This document shows positions 37,100-47,313 of a stretch of DNA of 64,000 bases, piece after piece. This DNA is from Alphaproteobacteria bacterium (GTDB lineage Bacteria; Pseudomonadota; Alphaproteobacteria; Sphingomonadales; Sphingomonadaceae): the NCBI GenBank assembly GCA_019232625.1, contig JAFANP010000004.1, positions 1-64,000 of the forward strand, in the 5' to 3' direction. The position numbers and the translations under genes are program-made. Below the pieces are notes generated by a model. That model ran no database searches. It had not been told where the DNA came from and saw only the letters and a program-made list of their open reading frames with translations. The first letter of the stretch is position 1, and each line of letters begins with the position of its first letter.

Positions 37100-37726
37100 G
37101 TGTCGCAGATCGCGCTGCCGCTCGATTGGCCGGTGGCGGACGCCGACGAGGACTTCCTGATCTGCGACGCCAATCGGGCCGCCTTCGACCACCTCAAGCG
37201 CTGGTCGGTCTGGCCGGTCATGGCGACGATCCTGACCGGCCCCCGCAAGTCGGGCCGGAGCCTCCTCGGCCGCATCTTCGTGCGCAAGACCGGCGGGCGG
37301 CTGTTCGACGACGCCGAGAAGCATGACGAGGAGGCCCTGTTCCACGCCTGGAACCACGCCCAGCAGAGCCGCAAGCCGCTGCTCATCGTCGCCGACGTGC
37401 CCGCGCCGATGTGGACCATCGCGCTGCCCGACCTGCGCTCCCGCCTGACCGCCACGCCGCACGTCCAGATCGCCGAGCCCGACGACCTTCTCATCGGCAA
37501 CCTGATCATGAAGCTGATGGGCGACCGCGGAGTGGCCGTTCCGCCCGAGCTGCCGCAATTCCTGATCCCGAGGATCGAACGGTCCTACGTCGCCGTTCAG
37601 CAGGTGGTGGATGCGCTGGATCGCGCGGCATTGTCACATCATCGTCGCATAACCGTCGCTATGGCCAAACGCGCGCTCGCAGAAGCGGGGATCATGAGAA
37701 GGGCCCGGTACCGAGACAATGGTTAG
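37100..37726 (+). CDS. DnaA/Hda-like regulatory ATPase
   Basis: The 208-residue protein starts at GTG 37100 one base after the upstream stop. It has the AAA+ core of Hda/DnaA without a DNA-binding domain: [16 protein letters not shown] (P-loop with arginine in place of lysine), PLLIVADV (Walker B), [16 protein letters not shown] (sensor 1 region) and [20 protein letters not shown] (lid helix). Hda with the DNA sliding clamp turns DnaA to its ADP form. I see no obvious clamp-binding QxxLxxF at the start beyond SQIALPL, which fits it (QIALPL). The role in replication control is inferred. Confidence 0.82.
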   Translation: MSQIALPLDWPVADADEDFLICDANRAAFDHLKRWSVWPVMATILTGPRKSGRSLLGRIFVRKTGGRLFDDAEKHDEEALFHAWNHAQQSRKPLLIVADVPAPMWTIALPDLRSRLTATPHVQIAEPDDLLIGNLIMKLMGDRGVAVPPELPQFLIPRIERSYVAVQQVVDALDRAALSHHRRITVAMAKRALAEAGIMRRARYRDNG

Positions 37727-39878
37727 CCACGTCGCCTCGCCGGCTCCGGAGAGGGAGCCCCCCGCGGCCTTCGGCCCCCGCGAACGCTATTTCAACCGCG
37801 AGCTGTCGTGGCTGGCGTTCAACCGGCGAGTCCTCGAGGAGGCCTGCAACGCCGCCCATCCGCTGCTGGAGCGGCTGCGCTTCCTCTCGATCTCGGGCAA
37901 CAATCTCGACGAGTTCTTCATGGTGCGGGTCGCCGGCCTCAAGGCGCACCGCCTGCTCGGGGTGGAGGAAGCGTCGGTCGACGGCATGACGCCGGCGCAG
38001 CAGCTCGCGGCGGTGACCGAGGAAGCGGATCGGCTCACGGACAGCCAGCAGCGGGTCTGGGAGGAGCTGCGGGCGTCCCTCGCCCGGGAGGGGCTCGTCG
38101 TGCTCGGCAACGAGCCGCTGGACGAGGAGGCGGAGGCCTATATCGAGCGGCATTTTCGCGAGCAGATATTCCCGGTCCTGACGCCCCAGGCGATCGATCC
38201 CGCCCACCCGTTCCCCTTCATTCCCAATCGCGGCTTCAGCCTGATCTTCGACCTGCGCCAGCCGGGGACCGGCGCGACCCTGCGCGAGCTGCTGATGGTC
38301 CCGCCGACGCTGCCGCGCTTCGTGCGGCTGCCGGGGCCGACCGCGCGCTACATCCCCGTCGAGACCCTGATCCGGCGCAACCTGGGCACCCTCTTCCCGG
38401 GGGCCGAGCTGGCCGGGGAAGGCGCCTTCCGGATCATCCGCGACAGCGACATCGAGATCGAGGAGGAAGCGGAGGACCTCGTCCGCTACTTCCGCAGCGC
38501 CATCAAGCGCCGCCGCCGGGGGCGGGTGATCCGCCTGAAGCTGGGCGCCGGAATGCCCGAGGAGCTGGTCGCGCTGGTGCGCGACGGCGTCGGCGCGGCC
38601 GATGCGATCGTCAGCGAATCGACCGGCTTCCTGGGCATCGCCGACCTCGACGCGCTCTATGAGGAGGACCGTCCCGACCTCAAGTTCGCGCCGTTCACCG
38701 CCCGTTTCCCGGAGCGGGTGAGGGAGCATGGCGGGGATTGCTTCGCGGCGATCCAGTCGAAGGACATCATCGTCCACCATCCCTACGAGAGCTTCGAGGT
38801 GGTGGTCGAGTTCCTGAAGCAGGCGGCCGCCGATCCCGAGGTGGTGGCGATCAAGCAGACGCTCTACCGGGCCGGCAAGCAGTCGGCGATCATCCGCGCC
38901 CTGATCGACGCCGCCGAGGCCGGCAAGTCGGTGACCGCGGTGGTCGAGCTCAAGGCGCGGTTCGACGAGGAGCAGAACCTCCTCTGGGCGAGCGCCCTGG
39001 AGCGCGCTGGCGTCCAGGTCGTCTACGGCTTCATCGACTGGAAGACTCACGCCAAGGTGTCGATGGTCGTGCGGCGCGAGGAGAAGCGGTACCGGACCTA
39101 TTGCCACCTCGGCACCGGCAACTACCATCCGGTGACCGCCCGCATCTACACCGACCTCAGCTTCTTCACCGCCGACCCGCGCGTCGGCCGCGACGCCGCG
39201 CAGCTGTTCAACTACATCACCGGCTATGTCGAGCCGCGGGGCCTCGAGCTGCTGGTCATGTCGCCGCACGGCCTGCGTGACGCCCTGCTCGCCCTGATCG
39301 AGACCGAGGCGATCAACGCCCGCGCCGGCGTGCCCGGGGCGATCTGGGCGAAGATGAACGCGCTGGTCGACCCGATCGTCATCGACAAGCTCTACGAGGC
39401 GAGCCGGGCGGGCGTGGAGATCGACCTCGTCGTGCGCGGCATCTGCTGCCTTCGGCCCGGCGTCCCGGGCCTCTCCGACAACATCCGAGTCAAATCGATC
39501 GTCGGGCGCTTCCTCGAGCACGGCCGGATCTGGTGCTTCGGCAACGGCGACGCGCTGCCCAACGCCGAGGCCAGGGTCTATATCAGCTCCGCCGACTGGA
39601 TGCCGCGCAACTTCGACCGGCGGGTCGAGTACATGTTGCCGATCGAGAACCCGACTGTCCACGCCCAGGTGCTCGACCAGGTGATGGTGGCCAACCTCAT
39701 TGACACCGAGCAGAGCTGGCGGCTGCACCCCGACGGGACCTACGAACGGATATCGGGTGTCGGGGACAAGTCTTTTAACCTACACCATTATTTCATGACG
39801 AACCCGTCCCTGTCCGGTCGCGGGGCGGCGCTGAGGAGCAGCGGCTCCGTACCCAAGCTGCGCTTCCGCCGGGGGTGA
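37719..39878 (+). CDS. ppk1: Polyphosphate kinase 1
   Basis: The 719-residue protein has all PPK1 domains: [19 protein letters not shown] at the N-terminus, the head domain, and two phospholipase D-like catalytic domains. [10 protein letters not shown] carries the likely phosphohistidine near residue 463, with [11 protein letters not shown] before it and [15 protein letters not shown] near the end. It makes polyphosphate from ATP and can run in reverse. It overlaps the hda-like gene by eight bases and ppx by four. Confidence 0.97.
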   Translation: MVSHVASPAPEREPPAAFGPRERYFNRELSWLAFNRRVLEEACNAAHPLLERLRFLSISGNNLDEFFMVRVAGLKAHRLLGVEEASVDGMTPAQQLAAVTEEADRLTDSQQRVWEELRASLAREGLVVLGNEPLDEEAEAYIERHFREQIFPVLTPQAIDPAHPFPFIPNRGFSLIFDLRQPGTGATLRELLMVPPTLPRFVRLPGPTARYIPVETLIRRNLGTLFPGAELAGEGAFRIIRDSDIEIEEEAEDLVRYFRSAIKRRRRGRVIRLKLGAGMPEELVALVRDGVGAADAIVSESTGFLGIADLDALYEEDRPDLKFAPFTARFPERVREHGGDCFAAIQSKDIIVHHPYESFEVVVEFLKQAAADPEVVAIKQTLYRAGKQSAIIRALIDAAEAGKSVTAVVELKARFDEEQNLLWASALERAGVQVVYGFIDWKTHAKVSMVVRREEKRYRTYCHLGTGNYHPVTARIYTDLSFFTADPRVGRDAAQLFNYITGYVEPRGLELLVMSPHGLRDALLALIETEAINARAGVPGAIWAKMNALVDPIVIDKLYEASRAGVEIDLVVRGICCLRPGVPGLSDNIRVKSIVGRFLEHGRIWCFGNGDALPNAEARVYISSADWMPRNFDRRVEYMLPIENPTVHAQVLDQVMVANLIDTEQSWRLHPDGTYERISGVGDKSFNLHHYFMTNPSLSGRGAALRSSGSVPKLRFRRG

Positions 39879-41350
39879 GCGGGGGCATGGCCAGGAACGG
39901 TCCGGAGGCGATGATCGACATCGGGTCCAACTCGATCCGGCTCGTCGTCTATGCGGGGGCGCCGCGCATCCCCTCGGTGATCTTCAACGAGAAGGTGCTC
40001 GCCGGCCTCGGGCTGGGGCTGGCCGAGACGGGACGCCTCGACGAGGCGCCGCAGCAACGCGCGCTGTCGGCGCTGCGCCGGTTCCGCCTGCTGGTCGACG
40101 AGATGGAGGTGCCCGATCCCCACGTCCTGGCGACGGCGGCGGTGCGGGATGCCTCGAACGGCGCGGATTTCCTCGCGCAGGTTCGCCGGCTCGGCTTCGC
40201 GCCGACCGTCATCTCCGGGGAGGAGGAGGGCCGGCTGGCCGGGCTTGGCGTCCTGTCGGGCATTCCGGGCGCGCAAGGGCTGGTCGGCGACCTCGGCGGC
40301 GGCAGCCTGGAGCTGGCGGAGGTCGGCGGCGGCGAGGTCGGAACGGCCGTCTCCTTGCCTTTGGGCGTGCTCCGTATCGGCCCGCCGAACGCCCGCACGC
40401 TGAGGGACGTGCGACGGGCGCTGCGGCGGGCGCTCGACGAATCCGGGCTGGCGGGACGTGGGCGGGGCCGGCCCTTCTACATGGTCGGCGGCTCGTGGCG
40501 GGCCTTGGTGCGCCTCGACAACATCTCGAGCGGCTTTCCCCTTCCGATCACCCACCAGCATGTGATGCCCCCGTCGCGGCCCGCGGAGCTGCGGCGCCTC
40601 ATCCGCGACCTCGACCGGGCCGATCCGAAGAGCATCCGCACCCTGACGGCGTCGCGCATCCCGACGCTGCCGGCGGCGAAGCTCGTGCTCTCCGCCCTCG
40701 TCGACGAGGTGGAGCCGAGCGCGCTCATCCTCTCGAGCTTCGGAATCCGCGAAGGCTATCTCTACGGCCGGCTGTCGCCCGCCGAGCGGGAGCGCGACCC
40801 GCTGATCGAGGCGGCGCGCGAGGCCGGCAAGGGATTGTCCCGCTTCGGCGAGCATGGCGACCTGCTCGACGCCTGGATCGCGCCCATCTTCTCGGACCCG
40901 CCGGCCGAGGCGCGCATCCGCCTCGCCGCCTGCCTCCTCGCCGACGTCGCCTGGAACGCGCATCCCGACTTTCGCGCCGAGCGCGGGGTGGAGATGGCCC
41001 TTCACGGCAATTGGGTAGGGATCGACGCTCCCGGGCGCGTGATGATGGCGCAGGCGCTCTTCTCGAACTTCGGCGGCGGGCGCAGCTTCCCGGACCCGGC
41101 CATCGCCGCCCTCTGCACCGAGGCGCAGCTCCGCCGCGCGGTCCACTGGGGGCTGGCGATGCGGCTCGGCCAGCGCCTCTCCGGCGGCCTCGCCGCGACG
41201 CTCCGCCGGACCGCGCTCGCCCGCGGCGGCAACGTCATCCGCCTGTTCCTCCCGCCCGGGGAGGAGGCCCTCTACGGCGAGACGGTGGACCGGCGCCTGA
41301 GGAAGCTCGCCTCGTCGATCGGCTGCGAGGCGGAGGTGGCGAGCGCGTGA
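39875..41350 (+). CDS. ppx: Exopolyphosphatase (Ppx/GppA family)
   Basis: The 491-residue protein starts at GTG 39875 in a GTGA overlap; ATG 39887 is an alternative. [16 protein letters not shown] is the first phosphate-binding loop. [29 protein letters not shown] and [13 protein letters not shown] are the ASKHA-fold motifs, and the C-terminal half is an HD-like helical domain. It degrades polyphosphate from the ends or cleaves pppGpp. Coupling to ppk1 favours the polyphosphate role. Confidence 0.93.
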   Translation: MSGGMARNGPEAMIDIGSNSIRLVVYAGAPRIPSVIFNEKVLAGLGLGLAETGRLDEAPQQRALSALRRFRLLVDEMEVPDPHVLATAAVRDASNGADFLAQVRRLGFAPTVISGEEEGRLAGLGVLSGIPGAQGLVGDLGGGSLELAEVGGGEVGTAVSLPLGVLRIGPPNARTLRDVRRALRRALDESGLAGRGRGRPFYMVGGSWRALVRLDNISSGFPLPITHQHVMPPSRPAELRRLIRDLDRADPKSIRTLTASRIPTLPAAKLVLSALVDEVEPSALILSSFGIREGYLYGRLSPAERERDPLIEAAREAGKGLSRFGEHGDLLDAWIAPIFSDPPAEARIRLAACLLADVAWNAHPDFRAERGVEMALHGNWVGIDAPGRVMMAQALFSNFGGGRSFPDPAIAALCTEAQLRRAVHWGLAMRLGQRLSGGLAATLRRTALARGGNVIRLFLPPGEEALYGETVDRRLRKLASSIGCEAEVASA

Positions 41351-41375
41351 GGAGGCTCGCCGCGGCGGCGCGAGC

Positions 41376-41678
41376 CTAGCCGCAGGCGATCTTGAGCACA
41401 CGGCCGTCCGGGCCGAGGTGGAGGTTGAGGCGGTCCTCGCGATACTCCATCGTCACCATCATGCCCGGCGCGATCCATCGCAGCCTCGCCGCGCCGCTCA
41501 CCCGCATCGCTTCAGCCCCGAGCGCGTCGCTGCGCTCGCGGCCGACGAGGCGCTGCGCCGCCGCGGCGTCGCATCGGCCCGCGCCGCGCTCCCGCACTTC
41601 CGGCTCGCCCTTGTCGGCGGGGGCCGTCGTGCAACCCAGCGCCATCGCCATCAGCAGGCCGGAGGCGACCCGCTTCAC
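41376..41678 (-). CDS. I78-family peptidase inhibitor, putative lipoprotein
   Basis: The 100-residue protein has a lipobox (MAMALGC) after a short signal. The I78 domain has CDAAAAQRLVGRERS, LRWIAPGMMVTMEYREDRLN and the terminal KIACG, with the two cysteines that usually form a disulfide. I78 proteins inhibit serine proteases and may protect the envelope. Its start overlaps the rnd stop codon by four bases. Confidence 0.85.
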   Translation of the reverse strand: MKRVASGLLMAMALGCTTAPADKGEPEVRERGAGRCDAAAAQRLVGRERSDALGAEAMRVSGAARLRWIAPGMMVTMEYREDRLNLHLGPDGRVLKIACG

Positions 41679-42847
41679 TGCCCCACCTCGGTGCGGGTCA
41701 TCAGCAGCTTGCCGCCCTTGACGCCGAACGCGAGCCGCCCCTCGACCAGGTCGAGGGCGTCGCGGCCGAACTGGTCGAAGCGCCAGCCTTCCAGGATGGA
41801 TAGCCCCTCTCGCCGGCCGGCCGCGAGCAGCTCGAGCTCGTCGGAGCGGGCGATGAGGCGCGCGGCGACATTGGTCTCACGCGCCCGGATCTTGAGCAGC
41901 AGCTTGAGGAGGTCGGCGACGAGGGCGCCCTCCTTGCCGAGTCCCGGACGATCCTCCCGCGGCGGCAGCTCGTCGCCGGAAAGCGGCTTCGCCTGCGCCA
42001 GGGCCGCCATCAGGCGTCCGCCTATGTCGTTGTTCGCCCAGGCCGGCGACAGGCCGCGGACCCGCGCAAGCCCCTCCTGTCCGGACGGGGGATGCGCGGC
42101 GACGTCGGCGAGCGTCTCGTCCTTCATGATCCGGCCGCGGGGCAGGTTCTTGGCCCGCGCTTCCTGCTCGCGCCACGCGGCGAGCGCCTTCAGGCGGCCG
42201 AGAACGTCGGGCTTGCGGCTGGCGATGCGCACCCTCTTCCAGGCGAGGCCGGGATCGTTCTCGTAATTGGCGGGGTTGGCGAGCCGCTCCATCTCCTCGT
42301 CCAGCCACTCGCCCCGCGCGGTCTTGCGCAGGCGCTGCAGCATCTTGGGGAACAAGGTGGCGAGATGGGTGACGTCGCCGATCGCATAATCGATCTGGCG
42401 CTTGTCGAGCGGCCGCCGCGCCCAGTCGGTGAAGCGCGCGCCCTTGTCCAGGCTCTTGCCGATCAAACTCTCGACCAGATTGGAATAGCCGACCTGCTCG
42501 CCCAGCCCCAGCGCCATCGCCGCGATCTGGGTATCGAACAGCGGGTGGGGCGTGCGGCCGGTGAGATTGTAGATGATCTCCACGTCCTGCCCGCCGGCGT
42601 GGAAGACCTTAAGCACGTCCTCGTTGTCGACGAGGAGGTCGAGAAGCGGCTGCATGTCCAGCCCCTCCGCCTTCGGATCGACGGCCGCGGCTTCCTCGGC
42701 ATTGCCGATCTGGATCAGGCACAGGTCGGGCCAATAGGTGTTCTCGCGCATGAATTCGGTGTCGACGGCGACGAACTCGGAGCGGGAAAGCCGTTCGCAG
42801 AGGGACTTAAGCGACTCGGTGTCGGTGATCAGCGGGTGGATGTGCAT
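41675..42847 (-). CDS. rnd: Ribonuclease D
   Basis: The 390-residue protein has a DEDD exonuclease domain: FVAVDTEFMRENTYWPDLCL (first Asp/Glu), VFHAGGQDVEIIY, and DYAIGDVTHL with the Tyr/Asp pair, so it is of DEDDy type. An HRDC domain follows (LGRLKALAAWREQEARAKNL), then a C-terminal helical region. It trims tRNA 3' ends. The start is at 42847; a longer frame to 42955 lacks homology. The I78 gene follows. Confidence 0.95.
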   Translation of the reverse strand: MHIHPLITDTESLKSLCERLSRSEFVAVDTEFMRENTYWPDLCLIQIGNAEEAAAVDPKAEGLDMQPLLDLLVDNEDVLKVFHAGGQDVEIIYNLTGRTPHPLFDTQIAAMALGLGEQVGYSNLVESLIGKSLDKGARFTDWARRPLDKRQIDYAIGDVTHLATLFPKMLQRLRKTARGEWLDEEMERLANPANYENDPGLAWKRVRIASRKPDVLGRLKALAAWREQEARAKNLPRGRIMKDETLADVAAHPPSGQEGLARVRGLSPAWANNDIGGRLMAALAQAKPLSGDELPPREDRPGLGKEGALVADLLKLLLKIRARETNVAARLIARSDELELLAAGRREGLSILEGWRFDQFGRDALDLVEGRLAFGVKGGKLLMTRTEVGQ

Positions 42848-42939
42848 CGTTCGCCCTTTAGGCGCGACGCCGCCCGCGGCAAAGGGCCTGTAGGTGCCGC
42901 CGCGGAGCCGTGCTAGTCTTGCGCCGGGAGGGACCGCCG

Positions 42940-44442
42940 ATGGTCCGGATTGCAAGGGGCGCGCCGCGGGCGTGGGAGAATTATCACGAGACGGTGAAGC
43001 AGACCGTCTCGCAGCTCCAGTTCATCGATCTCGACCCGGCGGAGGCCGCGGCGGCGCGGCTTGCAGGGACGGCGCGCCTCGTCGGCGCCGAGCTGGCGCG
43101 AGGCCGCGACATCCGGCCGGTCGGCGGTGCCTGGTCGTTCAGCCAGCTTCACAAGACGGGCGGGGACGTCCTGACCACGCGCGAGACCGCGGCGGTCGGA
43201 CGCCTCGATCCGGCGACGGTGGTCGGCGGGCTCGATTCGCGCCGCCTCCGCCTCGTCTCCGGCGGGACGATCATCAAGCAGCTCAACGTCGCGCTGGAGG
43301 CGGAACGTCTCTCGATTCGCACCTCGGGGGCGAGCAACGGCCAGAGCGTCGCGGGAGCGATGGCGACCGGCACCCACGGCTCGGCACCGAGCGAGGGCGG
43401 GTTCCAGGAGCATGTGCGCGGGATCCATCTCGTCACCGCCCCGGGCAGGTCGATCTGGCTGGAACCGGCCGCGCCGGGCGGGCTGGATCCGGCCTTTGCG
43501 CGCACGTTCGCGGACGAGGTCGTGCGCAGCGACGCCCTGTTCCAGGCCGCGGTCGTCCACCTGGGCGGCCTCGGCTACGTCAGCGGAGTCCTCTTCGAAG
43601 CGGTGCCGCGCTTCCTGGTGGGCATCGTCCAGCGCAAGGCGGTGCTGAAGCGGGACGCGCTCGAGGAGCTCGCCCGCGGCGATTTCCAGGCGTTCGCGGC
43701 CCGCTTCGGCTTCGCCGACCCTTATTTCGTCCAGGCCATCCTCAACCCGTTCCGCCCCGACACGCGGCCCGCTCTGGTGAGGTTGCTGGTGCCGATCCCG
43801 GAGGAGGCGCTGTTCGAGGAGCTTCCCTTCCTCGGATCGCTGTTCAACTTCGACCCGCTCAATGCGCTGAGCGACGTCATCGCCCTGCTTCCGCCGGGCG
43901 CCCGCGGCGAGATCATCGCCATCCTCATGCGCAAGCTCTATCCGGAGCTGCCCAAGGACGGAGGACCGCCGGTCGGCGTCACCTGGGGCACGACGACGCC
44001 GGACCACCACAAGGTGGGGGACCTGTTCAGCACCGGGATCGCGGTCGAGCGCGAGCGCCTCCCGGAAGCGCTCGACGCCATGCTTCCCGCCTTCCGCCAG
44101 CATGACGGCGGCGACGCGGTCTGCACCTTGCGCTTCGTGCGCAAGTCGCCGGGGACGCTGGCGGCGACCCGGTGGGAGCATAATGTCGTGATCGATTTCG
44201 ACGGCCTGCGCTCGAAGGCGAGCCGGCGCGCCTACGAGCGGGTGCTGGCCGCCGTCGACGCCGCCGGCATCCCCTCGCGGCAGCATTGGGGCAAGCTCAG
44301 CCTGCTCGACGCGGCGCGCGTGCGCCGCGACCATGGCGACGCGGCGGTGGATGCCTGGCGGGCGGCGCGCGCGCAGCTGCTCTCGCCGGCCATGGCCTCG
44401 ACCTTCCGAAGCCAGGCGCTGGTCGACTGGGGCCTCGCCTGA
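42940..44442 (+). CDS. FAD-binding (VAO/PCMH-type) oxidoreductase
   Basis: The protein has 500 residues from ATG 42940, which has GGGAGGG at a good distance; GTG 42910 is a weaker option. The FAD domain shows IRPVGGAWSFSQL, SGGTIIKQLNVALE, GASNGQSVAGAMATGTHGSA (pyrophosphate loop) and AAVVHLGGLGYVSGVLFEAV. The C-terminal half is a substrate domain with WGTTTPDHHKVGDLFS, VCTLRFVRKSPG and HWGKL, resembling sugar-lactone or alditol oxidases in the last motif. No bicovalent-flavin signature is obvious. The substrate is unknown. Confidence 0.82.
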   Translation: MVRIARGAPRAWENYHETVKQTVSQLQFIDLDPAEAAAARLAGTARLVGAELARGRDIRPVGGAWSFSQLHKTGGDVLTTRETAAVGRLDPATVVGGLDSRRLRLVSGGTIIKQLNVALEAERLSIRTSGASNGQSVAGAMATGTHGSAPSEGGFQEHVRGIHLVTAPGRSIWLEPAAPGGLDPAFARTFADEVVRSDALFQAAVVHLGGLGYVSGVLFEAVPRFLVGIVQRKAVLKRDALEELARGDFQAFAARFGFADPYFVQAILNPFRPDTRPALVRLLVPIPEEALFEELPFLGSLFNFDPLNALSDVIALLPPGARGEIIAILMRKLYPELPKDGGPPVGVTWGTTTPDHHKVGDLFSTGIAVERERLPEALDAMLPAFRQHDGGDAVCTLRFVRKSPGTLAATRWEHNVVIDFDGLRSKASRRAYERVLAAVDAAGIPSRQHWGKLSLLDAARVRRDHGDAAVDAWRAARAQLLSPAMASTFRSQALVDWGLA

Positions 44443-44457
44443 GGGGGCGGCTCGCGC

Positions 44458-44486
44458 TTGACAAAGCGGCGCGTGGAACCGAAGCG
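44458..44486 (+). promoter_or_regulatory. Possible aspS promoter
   Basis: A perfect TTGACA lies at 44458-44463. The sequence 17 bases further (GAAGCG) is a poor -10, so only the -35 supports this call. It is placed well, about 40 bases before the aspS start codon. Confidence 0.3.
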
Positions 44487-44527
44487 CTCGGCCTCTCTCC
44501 CAGCCCTGACGGAAAACGGATCCGACG

Positions 44528-46489
44528 ATGCACGCCTATCGCACCCACAATTGCGGCCAGCTCCGCGCCTCGGACGTCGGCGAGACGGTGCGGCTTTCCG
44601 GATGGATCCATCGCAAGCGCGACCATGGCGGCGTTCTGTTCGTCGACCTTCGCGACCATCACGGCCTTACCCAGGTCGTCGCGAAGGCCAATTCGGAAGC
44701 GCTGGGGATCCTCGAGCATCTTCGCGCCGAGAGCGTGGTCACCGTCACCGGCGAGGTCGTCGCCCGCGGGCCGGAGGCGGCCAACCCCAACCTCGCCACC
44801 GGGGAGATCGAGCTGGTGGCGGACACCGTCACCGTCCAGTCCGCCGCCGAGGAGCTGCCGCTGCCGGTGGCCGGCGAAGCCGACTATCCCGAGGACATCC
44901 GCCTGCGCTACCGCTTCCTCGACCTGAGGCGCGAGCGGATTCACGCCAACATCGTGCTGCGCTCCAACGTCATCGCCTCGATCCGGCGGCGGATGGTGGA
45001 GGCGGGGTTCATCGAGTTCCAGACGCCGATCCTCACCGCCTCGAGCCCGGAGGGCGCCCGCGACTATCTGGTGCCGAGCCGCGTCCACCCGGGCAAGTTC
45101 TACGCCCTCCCGCAGGCGCCGCAGATGTTCAAGCAGCTGATCATGGTGGCGGGCTTCGACCGCTATTTCCAGATCGCCCCCTGCTTCCGCGACGAGGACG
45201 CCCGCGCCGACCGCAGCCCGGGCGAATTCTACCAGCTCGACTTCGAGATGAGCTACGTGACGCAGGAGGACGTGTTCCAGGCGATCGAGCCGGTGCTGGC
45301 CGGCGTGTTCGAGGAGTTCGCCGAGGGCAAGGACGTGACCCCGGCCGGCCGCTTCCCGCGCATTCCCTATCGCGAGGCGATGTTGCGCTACGGCTCGGAC
45401 AAGCCCGACCTCAGGAATCCGATCCTCATCAGCGATGTCACTGAAGTGTTTCGCGGGAGCGGATTTGGTCTTTTCGCTAGGATGATCGACTCGGGGAGTG
45501 TCGTGCGCGCGATCCCGGCACCAGGAGCGGGAAACCGGTCCCGTAAGTTCTTCGATGAGATGAATGAGTGGGCCCGGGCCGAGGGGTACCAGGGTCTAGG
45601 TTATGCCACTTTCGTGAAGGGGGAGTGGCACACAAGGGGTCTGGAATTCGTCGAAAGTACTTGGGTTAATGGAAACCCGGCTCTCCGAGTTCGTGATGAC
45701 TGCCCAGAGAGCTATCGTGAACTCCTCCAGCGCTTGGTTGACGGAGAAACAGTTCCCGAATTTCAGATGTTGAGTGGCCCAATCGCCAAGCACCTATCGT
45801 CAGCTCAGCAGTTCCGACTCATTCGTGAGCTGAAGCTCGAGGAGGCAGATGGTGTATTCTTCGCGGCGGGGAAGGAAGGGCAGGCGGCCAAGCTCGCCGG
45901 CGCGGCGCGCACCCGGGTGGGCGAGCAGCTCGGCCTGATCGCCGAGGATCGCTTCGAATTCTGCTGGATCGTCGATTTTCCGATGTTCGAATATGACGAG
46001 GAGGCGAAGAAGGTCGACTTCTCCCACAACCCCTTCTCGATGCCGCAGGGCGAGCTCGAGGCGCTGGAGACCAAGGATCCGCTCGACATCCTCGCCTACC
46101 AGTACGACATCGTCTGCAACGGCGTTGAGCTTTCGTCCGGCGCGATCCGCAACCACCGGCCGGACATCATGTACAAGGCCTTCGGAATCGCCGGCTATTC
46201 GAAGGAGGATGTCGACACCAACTTCTCCGGCATGATCAACGCCTTCAAATATGGAGCACCGCCGCACGGCGGGTCGGCGCCCGGCATCGACCGGATCGTC
46301 ATGCTTCTGGCGGGCGAGCCAAACATCCGCGAGGTGGTGCTCTTCCCGATGAACCAGAAGGCGGAGGACCTGATGATGGGCGCGCCGAGCGAGGTGACGG
46401 CGAAGCAGCTGAGGGAGCTCAACATCCGCCTGGTCGAGCCCGCCGGCGCGGCGAAGAAGGATCCCGCCAAGGCGGTGGCGCCGGAATGA
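44528..46489 (+). CDS. aspS: Aspartyl-tRNA synthetase with an enlarged, compositionally foreign GAD domain
   Basis: The 653-residue enzyme charges tRNA-Asp. Residues 1-105 are the OB anticodon domain ([20 protein letters not shown]). Motif 2 includes [19 protein letters not shown], and motif 3 is [12 protein letters not shown]. Bacterial AspRS usually has about 590-600 residues. Here residues 303-443, which match the GAD insert, are encoded by a segment with different codon use (53% G+C over 45601-45780, against 75% in a nearby line). It carries about 50 extra residues between KGEWHTRG and SGPIAKHL. The flanks read straight into normal sequence ([20 protein letters not shown]), so the frame is intact. 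The enzyme is probably active; the segment looks recombined in from another lineage. Confidence 0.95.
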   Translation: MHAYRTHNCGQLRASDVGETVRLSGWIHRKRDHGGVLFVDLRDHHGLTQVVAKANSEALGILEHLRAESVVTVTGEVVARGPEAANPNLATGEIELVADTVTVQSAAEELPLPVAGEADYPEDIRLRYRFLDLRRERIHANIVLRSNVIASIRRRMVEAGFIEFQTPILTASSPEGARDYLVPSRVHPGKFYALPQAPQMFKQLIMVAGFDRYFQIAPCFRDEDARADRSPGEFYQLDFEMSYVTQEDVFQAIEPVLAGVFEEFAEGKDVTPAGRFPRIPYREAMLRYGSDKPDLRNPILISDVTEVFRGSGFGLFARMIDSGSVVRAIPAPGAGNRSRKFFDEMNEWARAEGYQGLGYATFVKGEWHTRGLEFVESTWVNGNPALRVRDDCPESYRELLQRLVDGETVPEFQMLSGPIAKHLSSAQQFRLIRELKLEEADGVFFAAGKEGQAAKLAGAARTRVGEQLGLIAEDRFEFCWIVDFPMFEYDEEAKKVDFSHNPFSMPQGELEALETKDPLDILAYQYDIVCNGVELSSGAIRNHRPDIMYKAFGIAGYSKEDVDTNFSGMINAFKYGAPPHGGSAPGIDRIVMLLAGEPNIREVVLFPMNQKAEDLMMGAPSEVTAKQLRELNIRLVEPAGAAKKDPAKAVAPE

Positions 46490-46493
46490 ATAA

Positions 46494-46519
46494 TCCTCCC
46501 TTGCATTTGCAGGGGAGGA
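46494..46519. repeat. Hairpin repeat between aspS and PPK2 gene
   Basis: The palindrome TCCTCCC..TTGCATTTGCA..GGGGAGGA lies just after the aspS stop. It resembles the CCCTCTCCC hairpin family elsewhere in the window and could end or attenuate the aspS transcript ahead of the PPK2 gene. Confidence 0.5.
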
Positions 46520-46533
46520 CCTAGGAGCCGCCG

Positions 46534-47313
46534 ATGACGATCGCTCTTTCCGACTATGAGACCGGCGCCAAATATAAGGGGCGCTACGACGACGACCTTT
46601 GCGCCCTGCAGGAGCGGCTCGGCCGCATCCTCGTCGCCCATATCGTCCACGCCCGCCGCGCGCTGATCGTCTGCGAAGGCTGGGACGCGGCCGGGAAGGG
46701 CGGGGCGATCCAGCGCCTCACCGCCGGCTGGGATCCGCGCGCCTTCCAGGTCTGGCCGATCAAGGCGCCGACGCCGGAGGAGAAGGCGCGGCACTTCCTG
46801 TGGCGGTTCTGGACGAAGCTCCCGGGTGCGGGCGAGATCGCGGTGTTCGACCGCAGCTGGTACGGCCGCGTGCTGGTCGAGCGGGTCGAAGGCCTTGCGA
46901 GCGAGGCCGAATGGCGCCGCGGCTATGACGAGATCAACGAGTTCGAGGCTCAGCAGGGCTATGACGGGACGACGATCGTCAAGCTGTTCTTCCACGTCAC
47001 CCAGGACGTCCAGGACGAGCGCCTGCGCGCCCGCCTCGATCATCCGTGGAAGCGCTGGAAGGTGACGGCGGAGGACTTCCGCAACCGGGAGAGGCGCCCG
47101 GCCTATCTCGCCGCGGCCGAGGAGATGTTCGCCCACACCGACACCCCCTGGGCGCCCTGGACGGCGATCGACGGCAACAACAAGAAGGCCGCCCGGATCG
47201 CCGCCCTCACCGCCGTCGCCGACCGTCTCGAGGCGGCCGTGCCGATGTCGCCGCCGAAGGTCGACGCCGAGGTGGAGCGGCTGGCGCGCGAGGCGCTGCG
47301 CGGGGCCGGCTAG
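46534..47313 (+). CDS. Polyphosphate kinase 2 family protein
   Basis: The 259-residue protein has the PPK2 core: VCEGWDAAGKGGAIQRLTAG (Walker A), FLWRFWTKLPGAGEIAVFDR (Walker B with the lid arginines following in SWYGRVLVERVEG) and RERRPAYLAAAEEM. PPK2 enzymes use polyphosphate to phosphorylate nucleotides; the subclass (NDP or NMP kinase) is not settled here. Its stop shares bases with the stop of the facing PAP2-like gene. Confidence 0.9.
   Translation: MTIALSDYETGAKYKGRYDDDLCALQERLGRILVAHIVHARRALIVCEGWDAAGKGGAIQRLTAGWDPRAFQVWPIKAPTPEEKARHFLWRFWTKLPGAGEIAVFDRSWYGRVLVERVEGLASEAEWRRGYDEINEFEAQQGYDGTTIVKLFFHVTQDVQDERLRARLDHPWKRWKVTAEDFRNRERRPAYLAAAEEMFAHTDTPWAPWTAIDGNNKKAARIAALTAVADRLEAAVPMSPPKVDAEVERLAREALRGAG

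Noticed and set aside
45596-45793. Small minus-strand frame within the aspS segment
   Set aside because: It has no ribosome site and no family pattern; it exists because the segment is less GC-rich.
45432-45857. Intein or mobile intron inside aspS
   Set aside because: There is no Cys/Ser start, no His-Asn end and no endonuclease motif. The segment reads as part of the GAD domain on both sides.
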